A stretch of DNA of 64,000 nt, taken from positions 1 through 64,000 of the forward strand of contig NZ_FXUF01000009.1 in NCBI RefSeq assembly GCF_900182905.1, written 5' to 3'. This DNA is from Anoxynatronum buryatiense. GTDB lineage: Bacteria; Bacillota; Clostridia; Peptostreptococcales; Tindalliaceae. The notes below the pieces were generated by a model. The model had not been told where the DNA came from, made no database searches, and saw nothing but the letters and a program-made list of their open reading frames with translations. Position 1 is the first letter of the stretch; every line of letters begins with the position of its first letter. Made by a program: the position numbers and the translations under genes. Positions 45,201 through 53,253 of this stretch are shown here, piece by piece.

Positions 45201-45469
45201 GTACTCGACCCGTCACTGGTGTAGGACTCGATGGAGCTGAGACCGGAAACCGTGGCCAGGGTTTGTTCCAGGGGAATGGTAATCAGGTTTTCAATTTCTT
45301 CAGGTGCTGCCCCCGAATAGCTGACAGTGACCACCGAAACAGGCACGTCAATTTCGGGGTAAAGGTCCACCGGGAGCAGATTGGTGGACACGATGCCCAG
45401 AATCACTGCCACCAGCATCAGCATAAAGGTGGTCACCGGTCGTTTCACAGCCAGTGCTGAAAGCTTCAT
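42287..45469 (-). CDS. RND-family efflux transporter (AcrB/HAE1-like)
   Basis: The 1060-residue product has two similar halves, each with six membrane helices and a large outer loop. Early MLVAVILGIVSTNLLPVDLYPEIDVP, SYSGAAPEEIENLITIPLE, the helix-4 segment GGLALGIGMLVDNSIVVLENIYR with Asp residues of the proton relay, and the second-half GIVVNNAIVLVDYINQLR are family signatures. It extrudes drugs or metabolites using proton-motive force. It overlaps the adaptor gene by 4 bases. No TolC-like partner is present, as is usual for Firmicutes RND pumps. Confidence 0.94.
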   Translation of the reverse strand: MKLSALAVKRPVTTFMLMLVAVILGIVSTNLLPVDLYPEIDVPVSVVTVSYSGAAPEEIENLITIPLEQTLATVSGLSSIESYTSDGSSTVVVLFEYGTNMDIAALEMREKVDLIRGFLPEDASDPMVLKIDPNAFPIMQVGISGNMEFTQLQRIAEDEMLSRLERIDGVASANVFGGVEQEVRVRLDQSKLTGYSLDISRIQQQIMAENLNLPGGQVFKGDQEMTVRTLGEFTSVDDVKNMPIILQSGEIIRLHEVADISVDYKERTSIARLNGEPNITLSITKQSVANTVRVAERIHRELDNLRRDYPDLQLTVAFDTSEFINDSISNVFRNAVMGSLLAVLILFLFLRNLRSTIIVGVAIPVSVISTFALMYFGGLTINLISLGGLALGIGMLVDNSIVVLENIYRYRELGENRRDSAVNGASEVAMAITASTLTTVAVFLPIVFVQGFTAIIFRQLSFAVAFSLTASLLIALTVVPMLSSKILKVGEAKIRKRRLLSIGWFLDLFDRMIRKFSGFYQVSLRFGLRHRIISVVIALVIFASSIVMLGVVGGEFFPSMDEGTIQVSIDTPHGTRLADIDRQVQQVENLILEIPESERVLVTIGGGGMMGMGGGSGSSIDITLVDQSERQRSTGEIADLIREMVQGIAGVDITVQETSSMGMGGTGGSPIAIQMQGDDLRMLETMGRDIQRMVRNVPGTREVSLSVEEGEPEARVVIQRNMASRYGVTAAQINNALRASLDGVRASSLNLGGEDIDITLSLDERAKESIENMRQILIPTNYGTAVPLGQVATIEYGASPAQINRINQVRTVVISSQLSGRDLQSVTREIQAELENYPMPPGYNYRMTGEQEDMAEAFGNLGLALMLSIVLVYMIMASQFESLLYPFIIMFSIPFAFTGAFIGLFLTGTSLSVPALIGMIMLAGIVVNNAIVLVDYINQLRQQGMDRNEAVKEAVAIRFRPILMTALTTILALVPLAMGIGEGAETMAPMAIVVVGGLIMSTLLTMVFIPVLYTIMDDFKRKLRKWFKREPETPAKADESSQASAQNMTDAETPEGSFVP

Positions 45470-46644
45470 GATGCATCACTTCCCTTACCGTTGACATCGT
45501 TGATGAGGCTGCCGTCTTCAAGGAAGTCCTGACCACTGAATATAATCCTGTCACCGGCATTCAGCCCATAGGCAATTTCTGCTGTTTGGCCGTTATCAAC
45601 ACCTACAATCACTTCCCGCATCACAGCACGCTCTTCTTCCACCAGAAACACCACCGTTCTCCCTTCCCTGATAACAACTGCCTCTGAGGGGATGGTGATC
45701 ACATTTTCACGGGTTTCCATGGTTAGCTCCACTTCGGCAAACATCCCAATTTTAATAACGCCATCAGGGTTGCTGATTTCCATTTCCATGGGATAGGTCA
45801 GAGACCCGGTACCCGGAGCAGGTGCAATGGTGCTCACCGTTCCCTGATAAGCCTCCGTCTGAGCTGCAGGAATTTTGACAGATACTTCCTGGCCGATCTC
45901 AAAACGATTGATCAGATATTCGGAAACGGTGGTTTTAACCACCACCGGATTCAATTGTGCCACAGTCACCGCAGGCCCGGATATGCCTTCGCCCAGTTTC
46001 GCATTCACTTCTGTCACCACCCCCTCGATGGGTGCCCGAATCACGGTGTCTTCCAGGCTGGATCGCGCCACTTCAATCGTTACCTGGGCCTGGTTCAATT
46101 GAGCCCGCGCCTGTTCCACCTGTGCCTGGGAACTGTTCAGTGCGTTATCAGAGGCTGCCATTTCTGCCTGTTCCAGCTGCTGCTTAGTGGCAGCTCCCTG
46201 CTGATAAAGCGTTTGAATTCGGTTCAATTCCCGAAGTGCCTGCTGGTGCTGCTCTTCGACTGCTGCCAATCCCGCTTCAGCCGTCGCCACGCCTGCTTCT
46301 GCAATGCCTGCTGCCGCTTCTGACTGTCGAATGCTGTTCAGCAAATCTCTTTGATCAAGTGTTACCAGCGTTTCACCGGCTTGTACCCGGTCACCCACCG
46401 AGACGTATACCTGTCTCACTGTCCCGGGCATTTTCGGTGCCAGGCGCACTTCTTCCAGTGGATGTACCTGGCCGGTCAATGTGGTGCGCACTTGCAGGTC
46501 TCCGTAAGATACTTCCATGATTTCAACACTTAGAGCTCTTTCTGTCGGTATTTCCACCTCGGAAGGCTGGCAGGCGCTTAACAGTAACGTGGTTAACAGT
46601 ACGATCATCAGCAGTCTCTTGCTTATCTTGCCAGTTCGTGCCAT
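45466..46644 (-). CDS. RND efflux adaptor (HlyD/MFP family lipoprotein)
   Basis: The 392-residue periplasmic-adaptor type protein has a lipoprotein signal with lipobox LLLSAC. It has split lipoyl halves (GTVRQVYVSVGDRVQAGETLVTLD; IRAPIEGVVTEVNAKLGEGI), a long coiled-coil hairpin rich in Ala, Glu and Gln between them, and a beta-barrel domain. I chose the ATG at 46644 because AAAGGAG lies 9 bases upstream. It is translationally coupled to the RND gene (ATGA overlap) and should link pump and cell envelope. Confidence 0.92.
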   Translation of the reverse strand: MARTGKISKRLLMIVLLTTLLLSACQPSEVEIPTERALSVEIMEVSYGDLQVRTTLTGQVHPLEEVRLAPKMPGTVRQVYVSVGDRVQAGETLVTLDQRDLLNSIRQSEAAAGIAEAGVATAEAGLAAVEEQHQQALRELNRIQTLYQQGAATKQQLEQAEMAASDNALNSSQAQVEQARAQLNQAQVTIEVARSSLEDTVIRAPIEGVVTEVNAKLGEGISGPAVTVAQLNPVVVKTTVSEYLINRFEIGQEVSVKIPAAQTEAYQGTVSTIAPAPGTGSLTYPMEMEISNPDGVIKIGMFAEVELTMETRENVITIPSEAVVIREGRTVVFLVEEERAVMREVIVGVDNGQTAEIAYGLNAGDRIIFSGQDFLEDGSLINDVNGKGSDAS

Positions 46645-46783
46645 GGTATTGCTCCTTTCATCGATCAATGATCTGTAACGCTGGTTGTTGGTCATCTTTC
46701 ACTACGCGCGTCAGGACAACTTGTTTCATCTGTTTGGTTTATTCTCTCCAAAAATATATGTTGTTCATGCCGCTTCATCCATA

Positions 46784-46811
46784 AAAACAAGAGCCGCTCA
46801 TGGCAGCTCTT
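46784..46811 (-). terminator. Intrinsic terminator of the small acidic protein gene
   Basis: A short stem AAGAGC/GCTCTT with inner GC pairing is followed on the minus strand by TTGTTTTTA, 31 bases past the stop at 46842. Confidence 0.65.
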
Positions 46812-46841
46812 CATTGGTGAGGGTGTCTTTAAATGATAAAA

Positions 46842-47057
46842 TTAATGAATGACCCGGTCGCCATCATCTTCTTCGTACTCTTCTTCAAGCCAGTCTTCCA
46901 GCATTTCTTTTATTTCAAGGGTGATCATCATTTTGCGTTCAACTTTCTGAACTTCCTTTTCCAAAAGTTCCATGATTTTCTGCGCATCGCCCTCGGACAA
47001 TGAGCTGTTAATCTGCTGTATCTGCTGCTTCAGTTTAATCCGTTCCCGTTGTTCCAT
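46842..47057 (-). CDS. Small coiled-coil protein of unknown function
   Basis: The 71-residue product is mostly helical and charged (LKQQIQQINSSLSEGDAQKIMELLEKEVQKVERK). It has a strongly acidic C-terminus (DWLEEEYEEDDGD). A perfect AAAGGAGG ribosome site and a following terminator support a real gene. It starts 34 bp after mgtE on the same strand and could be co-transcribed with it. I recognise no named family. Confidence 0.7.
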   Translation of the reverse strand: MEQRERIKLKQQIQQINSSLSEGDAQKIMELLEKEVQKVERKMMITLEIKEMLEDWLEEEYEEDDGDRVIH

Positions 47058-47090
47058 TTGTTTCCCTCCTTTGCCCGAAAGCGTGGGGTT

Positions 47091-48446
47091 TTATATCAGG
47101 TACTGCATAAACAGGGTGGCCACCGTGAAGTAGATGGTCAACCCCACCAGGTCATTAATTGTGGTAATGAAAGGACCTGATGCCACCGCAGGGTCAATTT
47201 TCATTTTTGCCATGATAAGCGGTACAATTGTACCGGCCAGCGTTGCAAAAAACAGTGTGACTGACAGGGACAACCCAATGACAAAACCTAACATGACACT
47301 TTTTTGCCAAATGGCTGCCACCACACTGATGAGCACACCATTCACCAGCCCAATTAAGATGCCCACCACTGCTTCACGGCGAATCAGCCGCCAAACATCT
47401 TTTCCTTTAAACTGGCCCATGGTCAAGCCCCGCACCACCACCGCCAGTGATTGTGTGCCGGTGTTCCCGGCCATGTCGGCAATCATGGGAATAAAAACGG
47501 CCAATACCACAACGGCATCTAAAGTGTCTTCAAAATAAGCGATGATGTTACCCGCCATGACACCGACGCCCAACAGCAAAACCAGCCAGGGAATTCGGCC
47601 CATGGCCGATTTCAGGGGACCAACACTCAAGTCCTGCATGCCGGCATCTGTGCCGGTAATCCCCCCGAATTTCATCATATCTTCAGAAGCTTCTTCTTCC
47701 AGTACGTCAATGGCATCATCCACGGTGATCACACCCACCATCTGATTGCCTTTCACCACCGGCATGGCCAGAAAACCGTAGTTACTCATGGTGCGGGCCA
47801 CTTCTTCCTGGTCCATGTCCACCGGAACAGAAACGACTCTTTCAGACATAATTTGCTCCACCGGTGTTTCAGGCGGTGCAACGATCAGTTCCCGAATGGA
47901 AACCACGCCGGAAAGCTGGTGCTTTTCGTCAACCACATAAAGGTAGTAAGCACTTTCGGCGTCCGGTGCCAGCTCCCGCAGACGCTGAATCGCCCGTTCC
48001 ACCGTATCTGTGGCATACAGCACAAAGAATTCGGTGGTCATCAGGCCCCCGGCGGTGTTTTCCGGGTACCGCAACAATTGGTTGATATCTGCCGCAAAGG
48101 CGGGATTCAATCTGCTGATGATTTCTTTTCGTTGAGATTCTTCCAGTTCGCCCAGATAATCCACAGCATCATCCGGTGCCATTTTTTCGATGATTCGAAT
48201 GCCCCTGGCAGGGCCCAGTTTCTGAAGCAGCGACTGCTGTTCTTCATAGTCAAGCTCTTCGATCAGGTCAGCCAGCTCTTCATCTGTCAGCTTATGAAAA
48301 AGAATGCGTTCATCTTCATCCAGCTGCAGCAACGCCTGCGCCATGTCATAGGGATGAATTTCGTCCAGAAACTGCCGGAGGGTATGGGTGTCTTCATTTT
48401 TGATGGCTGCAATAATTTCATGTAGCAATGTTTCCTGTTCTTCCAT
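47091..48446 (-). CDS. mgtE: Magnesium transporter MgtE
   Basis: The 451-residue channel has the cytosolic N domain (helical superhelix with LLQKLGPARGIRIIEKMAPDDAVDYLGEL), a CBS pair (TDTVERAIQRLREL; VVSVPVDMDQEEVARTMSNYGFLAMPVV), a plug helix and five C-terminal membrane helices. These include the conserved MAGNTGTQSLAVVVRGL and DPAVASGPFITTINDLVGL pore segments. Mg2+ binding to N and CBS domains closes the pore. The start is one of two adjacent ATGs (48449 or 48446); I chose the second because it is 8 bases from AGGAGG. Confidence 0.95.
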   Translation of the reverse strand: MEEQETLLHEIIAAIKNEDTHTLRQFLDEIHPYDMAQALLQLDEDERILFHKLTDEELADLIEELDYEEQQSLLQKLGPARGIRIIEKMAPDDAVDYLGELEESQRKEIISRLNPAFAADINQLLRYPENTAGGLMTTEFFVLYATDTVERAIQRLRELAPDAESAYYLYVVDEKHQLSGVVSIRELIVAPPETPVEQIMSERVVSVPVDMDQEEVARTMSNYGFLAMPVVKGNQMVGVITVDDAIDVLEEEASEDMMKFGGITGTDAGMQDLSVGPLKSAMGRIPWLVLLLGVGVMAGNIIAYFEDTLDAVVVLAVFIPMIADMAGNTGTQSLAVVVRGLTMGQFKGKDVWRLIRREAVVGILIGLVNGVLISVVAAIWQKSVMLGFVIGLSLSVTLFFATLAGTIVPLIMAKMKIDPAVASGPFITTINDLVGLTIYFTVATLFMQYLI

Positions 48447-48528
48447 CATCCGACCCTCCTCTGTCAAAAATCACTATGATTCTAACACACTTAACTGCGA
48501 GGGTCAATGGATGCCAACAACCGCTTCT

Positions 48529-48996
48529 TCATTCATGATGACGTTCCACAGGCTCTGAGGTTTCATCTTCAGGCAGATTTCGGGTATGGCTGATAATTTT
48601 TTTAACCAGAGCTTCTGTATCCACCGGTTTGGTTAAAAAATCGTTCATGCCGGCCTCCAGGCATCGCTGCCGATCCTCTTCTCCCACATAAGCGGTGACG
48701 GCTATCACCGGCGTGTGGTTCAGGCCATCTGCCTTTTCTCGTCGTCGAATCTCCCGGGTGACTTCAATTCCATTCATGGATGGCATCTGCAGATCCATGA
48801 AAATAAGCTGATAAAAATACTGTTGATGTAACGCCAGCGCTTCCATTCCATCTTTGGCCACATCCACCGTCAGTTCTTCCATCCTTCTGAAAATGCGGCG
48901 GATCAGTTCCCGACTAATATCGTTGTCTTCTACAAAAAGGATGCGGGGTCGGTTCACACCTCCCCCCGGTAACGAAGCGGATTTCTGAAATGTCAT
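48529..48996 (-). CDS. Stand-alone receiver-domain response regulator
   Basis: This 155-residue protein is almost only a receiver: acidic pair VEDNDISRE, phospho-acceptor Asp in LIFMDLQMPSMNG, Thr in IAVTAYVG and Lys in LTKPVD. No DNA-binding domain follows, only a short charged tail (EDETSEPVERHHE). It lies about 100 bp downstream of a hybrid kinase with an HPt domain and could be its phosphorelay target. The start is unclear: the ATG has a poor ribosome site, and a GTG at 48954 is too close to a strong GGAGG. Confidence 0.83.
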   Translation of the reverse strand: MTFQKSASLPGGGVNRPRILFVEDNDISRELIRRIFRRMEELTVDVAKDGMEALALHQQYFYQLIFMDLQMPSMNGIEVTREIRRREKADGLNHTPVIAVTAYVGEEDRQRCLEAGMNDFLTKPVDTEALVKKIISHTRNLPEDETSEPVERHHE

Positions 48997-49099
48997 GTCG
49001 GCTCACCACACTTTCTGCCGGAATCATTCCTTTCTTCCGGCCATGGGAATCAGTTTGTCTTCTCCTTTTTATACCCTCGAACCATCTGTTCAAGCGTTT

Positions 49100-52000
49100 C
49101 TATGTGTTTCTATCTGCTTCTTCCACCGAATCATTCGTGACGGGGGCGTCTGTTTTTACAAGTGGCTCTTGATGGCGCTGCAGCTTCACCTGAATTTCTG
49201 CCAACACCCGTGCCAACTCAATGATAAACTGATGTGCCAGCGGGTTCCATTCATCATTCTCGCCACCCGTCAGTGCGTCCTGAAGTGCCGCTGCGCTTTT
49301 TCGGAGTTCGATTGCGCCAATGTTGCCTGCACTGCTCTTGATCTTATGAATGGTTTGAACAGCTGCCTCAGTATCCTCTGCCTCCAGCTGCTGCTTTAAC
49401 ATTTCAGCTGTGCCTTCATTTTCTTCCTGAAATGAATCCAGCACCAACCGATAGAGTTCCCGGTTGTTTCCAATGCGCTGCAGCGCATCTGATTCATCCA
49501 GTGATGAAGGGTTGTCCTCTCCAGTCGTTTCCGGTTGTCTGGAAGGCTCTTTTTTATCCAGTACCATTATCACGGTCTTAACAAATTCCGGCGGATCATA
49601 GGGTTTACTGACATAGTATGCCATCCCCGCCTGGCGGCATTTTTCCTCAACGCCGGTGATGGCGTCTGCCGTCATGGCAATCATTGGAACCTGTTCATTT
49701 TCTTTGCGTATAAGGGCGGCGGCATCCAGTCCGTTCATAACAGGCATGTGCAAATCCATAAGGATGACATCCACTGCATCTGCCATTTTTCGGTACATTT
49801 GAAGCCCTTCCAGTCCATTTTCCGCCACTGACACCGTAAATCCGGCTTCTTCTAAAATGGATTTGGCTATTAACTGATTTGTCCGGTTATCTTCCACCAC
49901 CAGCGCATGCGCTGGTGCCTGCAGACGTTGGACACTCTCAGATCCAGGTGCCATGGCATTCCGATGCTTTGTCATGACCTGGTCATTAAACAGTTGGAGA
50001 ATCCCATTGAAAAGCACAGACGGTATCACTGGTTTTCCAACCCCCATGTCAATTCCGTAATCCTCCAGCCGATCAAAGATCTCATCCCTGTCGAGGGGTA
50101 TAAATCCCATGACTTTCAGTGGTGTGCCCAGTGGTTGTTCAGCGATGACGCGTCGGGTGAAATCAGCCGTTTCCTTGTGGAGATGATCCAGATCCAGGAT
50201 AAGCAGGTTATAGGGTTTGTGACCCTTTTGATCAGTGGATTTCACCAGTTGAAGCGCCTGGTTCTCCGAGGATGCAAATTCTGCCGACAGATTGAAGGCT
50301 TCCAAATAAGTGGCCAATCGCTCCCGCTGCTGTGAATTTTTTTCCAGCACCAGCACCCGCAAATCTTTGAAGTACAAAGATGCCTGACGCTGCTTCTCTT
50401 CAAAGGCCTTTTCTCTGTCTTCTGTCATGGGTATGGTAATCAGAAAGGTGGTTCCTTCTCCCGGAGAACTATACACCTTGATTTCACCCTTCATCAAATC
50501 AACCAAATGCCTGACAATGGACAGTCCCAGGCCTGTACCGCCGTAGCGGCGGGTAATGGTGACATCCGCCTGGTCAAAGGGCGTAAACAGCCTCGTCACT
50601 TGCTCTTCATCCATACCAATTCCCGTGTCTTTAACACTGAACTCAATATAATGTGTATCTTCCCGAACTGCCACTGATCGTACTGACATGGCAATTTCAC
50701 CCGTGTCTGTGAATTTGACGGCATTGTTCACCACATTAAGCAGTATCTGCTCCACCCGGGTGGGGTCTCCGTGGAAATAAATGGGCAGCCGCGGGTCCCG
50801 GTTCAGATGAAAGGCTATCTTTTTTTCCCTGATCTGGTGGGTCACCAGGTTCACCACCTCCTGCAATACTTGATCCACATCAAAGGAAATATGTTCAATG
50901 TCAATTTTACCGGCTTCTATTTTGGCGAAATCAAGAATATCATTGACGATACTCAACATGGTTCGTGAAGCTTCTGCAATTTTGTCCAGGTGCATCTTTT
51001 GTGTGGTGGTCACATCAGATTTTTTCATCAGGTACGTCAGACCGGTGATGGCATTTAGCGGTGTGCGAATCTCATGGGACATTCGGGCCAAAAACATTGA
51101 TTTAACCTGGTTGGCTGATTCTGCTTCTTCCTTTGCCAGCTTCAGTTCCTGCTGAATGATGTTTTTTTCAGCGATTTCTTTTCGCAACCGCACAATCCAG
51201 AAAAAAGAGACGCCTGTAATAAGCAATGCAGCCACGACAACTGCCATCACATTTCGAATGATGTCACTATAATCAATTTGCTGCTCCAGGCCAACCCACC
51301 GGCTGTTGATGGTCATTCGTTCTTCATCGGTGATGGTTGCCAGTGCTTTGTTAATAATCTGATGGAGTTCCGGCCAGTCGTTCCGAATTGCCATGTGCAG
51401 AAACTGCCGCTCCCCCATCTCCACAGGAATATACTTTAATTCAGTGAATCCCAGCTGACGGCTGAGATAGCTGACGGTGGCCAGATTGCCGATAAACGCG
51501 GTTTCACTGCCCCGGTTCACTGCCGCAAGAGCTTCCTCGACGGTCTGATACAAAACGGGCTCGATGCTTTCATACTGACCGAGAAATCCGTGGTGGGAGC
51601 TGTTTACCTGCACCGCCACGGATTTCTGAAAAAGATCACCCAGTTGTTCAATGGTTTCATTCTTGCGCTCCACCACAATCACCCGGTCAAAGGTATAGTA
51701 GGCATCCGAGAATAGAAAATAGGTTTCCCGCTCTGCTGTTCGTCCCACACTGGGAAGCATGTCAATTTCCCGGTCAACCGCTTTCTGGTACGCTTCTCTC
51801 CATGTCAGGGAAGGGTCCATGATAAAGGTGATGCCGGTTCGCTCACTGATCATCTGAAGGTAATCAGCTGCAATTCCCTGATAATTTCCCGATGCATCCA
51901 CGAACTCAAAAGGAACAAATCGGGGATCAATACCAATGCGTATTTCTGGATTCCTTTTAATAAACTCAGCTTCTTCATGACTCAGCTCTATCAGAGGGGT

Positions 52001-52132
52001 TTCGGCCTCTGCGTTCCCCTTCTGAATGCTGCCGATTATCACCACGAGCATCAACAGCATTCCTGCCATCCACAGGCTCCTGAATAACCAGCGCTTCCAT
52101 TTTTTTGGTTGATCGATGCTTTTCCTGTTCAT
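49100..52132 (-). CDS. Hybrid sensor histidine kinase with solute-binding sensor, two receivers and HPt
   Basis: The 1010-residue membrane kinase has in order a membrane anchor (about 18-38) and an SBP_bac_3-type extracytoplasmic sensor (RIGIDPRFVPFEFVDASGNYQG). A second membrane segment (about 295-315), HisKA (ARMSHEIRTPLNAITG) and HATPase_c (GGTGLGLSIVRHL) come next. A degenerate receiver then has VLVLEKN in place of the acidic pair. It is followed by an intact receiver (VVEDNRTNQ, LMDLHMPVMNG, SKPYD) and a C-terminal HPt domain with phospho-His in TIHKIKSSAGNIGA. This is a BvgS/EvgS-like phosphorelay. It lies 4 bp after the HD-GYP response regulator. GAGGGTG precedes the chosen ATG. Confidence 0.9.
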   Translation of the reverse strand: MNRKSIDQPKKWKRWLFRSLWMAGMLLMLVVIIGSIQKGNAEAETPLIELSHEEAEFIKRNPEIRIGIDPRFVPFEFVDASGNYQGIAADYLQMISERTGITFIMDPSLTWREAYQKAVDREIDMLPSVGRTAERETYFLFSDAYYTFDRVIVVERKNETIEQLGDLFQKSVAVQVNSSHHGFLGQYESIEPVLYQTVEEALAAVNRGSETAFIGNLATVSYLSRQLGFTELKYIPVEMGERQFLHMAIRNDWPELHQIINKALATITDEERMTINSRWVGLEQQIDYSDIIRNVMAVVVAALLITGVSFFWIVRLRKEIAEKNIIQQELKLAKEEAESANQVKSMFLARMSHEIRTPLNAITGLTYLMKKSDVTTTQKMHLDKIAEASRTMLSIVNDILDFAKIEAGKIDIEHISFDVDQVLQEVVNLVTHQIREKKIAFHLNRDPRLPIYFHGDPTRVEQILLNVVNNAVKFTDTGEIAMSVRSVAVREDTHYIEFSVKDTGIGMDEEQVTRLFTPFDQADVTITRRYGGTGLGLSIVRHLVDLMKGEIKVYSSPGEGTTFLITIPMTEDREKAFEEKQRQASLYFKDLRVLVLEKNSQQRERLATYLEAFNLSAEFASSENQALQLVKSTDQKGHKPYNLLILDLDHLHKETADFTRRVIAEQPLGTPLKVMGFIPLDRDEIFDRLEDYGIDMGVGKPVIPSVLFNGILQLFNDQVMTKHRNAMAPGSESVQRLQAPAHALVVEDNRTNQLIAKSILEEAGFTVSVAENGLEGLQMYRKMADAVDVILMDLHMPVMNGLDAAALIRKENEQVPMIAMTADAITGVEEKCRQAGMAYYVSKPYDPPEFVKTVIMVLDKKEPSRQPETTGEDNPSSLDESDALQRIGNNRELYRLVLDSFQEENEGTAEMLKQQLEAEDTEAAVQTIHKIKSSAGNIGAIELRKSAAALQDALTGGENDEWNPLAHQFIIELARVLAEIQVKLQRHQEPLVKTDAPVTNDSVEEADRNT

Positions 52133-52136
52133 TTGA

Positions 52137-53222
52137 TCACCCTCTACAGGCAAACCTGGCTTCTGTACCGTGGGTCAGCCTGCGAAACTCTTCTGCCACT
52201 GCTTCAAAAGCCGCGACAACAGCCGGGTCAAATTGACGGCCGCTTTCAGATCGGATCAAAGCCACTGCCGCCTCATGGGTGATGGCTTTTTCCTGGTCTG
52301 CAGGGCACACAGCTGTGTCGTATGCATCTACCAGCGCAAGTATCCGCCCGCCCAGTGGAATCGCCTCCCCGGCAAGTCCCCGGGGGTAGCCGCCGCCGTC
52401 ATAGTGCTCGTGATGGGTTTCAATGAGTTCCACGGCTGTCTTGAGAAAGGCATTATCATCTGCTTTCTCCAGGTATTCTCTCAATGCTTCCACTCCAAAT
52501 GTCACATGCTTCTGATGTGTCATGACAGCCTTTTCAGAAGTGGTTTCGGATACAAATAGGGCTTCGTCGGTTAACCCGGCTTTTCCGATATCGTGTAAGG
52601 GTGCCGTTTGACAAAGCGTCATGATTCTAACTGGGTCCAGCTGTGTTGAAAAGGCCGGGTCAACAGCCACCTGCCGGCAAAGCACACCCATCAGCTCCTG
52701 AATACGCCCGGAATGATTGGCTGTTTCGGCATGACGAAACTCCAACAACCTTGTGAAGGCTCGAATGGTCATGTCCCGGGTGTTCATCAGTTCACGTGTT
52801 CGATCCATGACCATTTGCTCCAGAATTCGGTTGTGTTTCTCCACATTTTTACGGACATTACGCACATTCAGATGCACCTCAATCCGTTTTTTCAGCGCAT
52901 CAATGTTCAGAGGCTTTCTGATGTAATCCACAGCCCCCAGCATCAGTCCCTTTACCTCATTTTCCACTTCTTCCAGGTTGGTGAGAATAATGGTGGTGAC
53001 TGTCGCATATTTGGGATGCTGCTGCATGGCCAGAAGCACATCAAAACCATTCATGCGGGGCATATTAAGGTCAAGAATCATCAAATCAATTCCCGGCTGC
53101 CTGTCCAGCATTTCCATCGCCTCAATGCCATCCTGAGCTCTGAAAAGCTCATGCTCTTCCAGCATGCTGCTGATAAAAATCATATCAGTTTTTGAATCGT
53201 CGACAATCAGTATTCTGGCCAT
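52137..53222 (-). CDS. Response regulator with HD-GYP output (c-di-GMP phosphodiesterase)
   Basis: The 361-residue product joins an N-terminal receiver to an HD-GYP domain. The receiver has VDDSKTDM, Asp in LMILDLNMPRMNG and Lys in IRKPLN. The HD-GYP domain has APLHDIGKAGL, HQKHVTFG and HHEHYDGGGYPRGLAG. Phosphorylation likely controls c-di-GMP hydrolysis. It lies between two histidine kinases in the same direction, so either may be its partner; spacing to both is short. Confidence 0.92.
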   Translation of the reverse strand: MARILIVDDSKTDMIFISSMLEEHELFRAQDGIEAMEMLDRQPGIDLMILDLNMPRMNGFDVLLAMQQHPKYATVTTIILTNLEEVENEVKGLMLGAVDYIRKPLNIDALKKRIEVHLNVRNVRKNVEKHNRILEQMVMDRTRELMNTRDMTIRAFTRLLEFRHAETANHSGRIQELMGVLCRQVAVDPAFSTQLDPVRIMTLCQTAPLHDIGKAGLTDEALFVSETTSEKAVMTHQKHVTFGVEALREYLEKADDNAFLKTAVELIETHHEHYDGGGYPRGLAGEAIPLGGRILALVDAYDTAVCPADQEKAITHEAAVALIRSESGRQFDPAVVAAFEAVAEEFRRLTHGTEARFACRG

Positions 53223-53253
53223 TTTATCCCTCCGTTTCAGCTGTTACTCTCCA

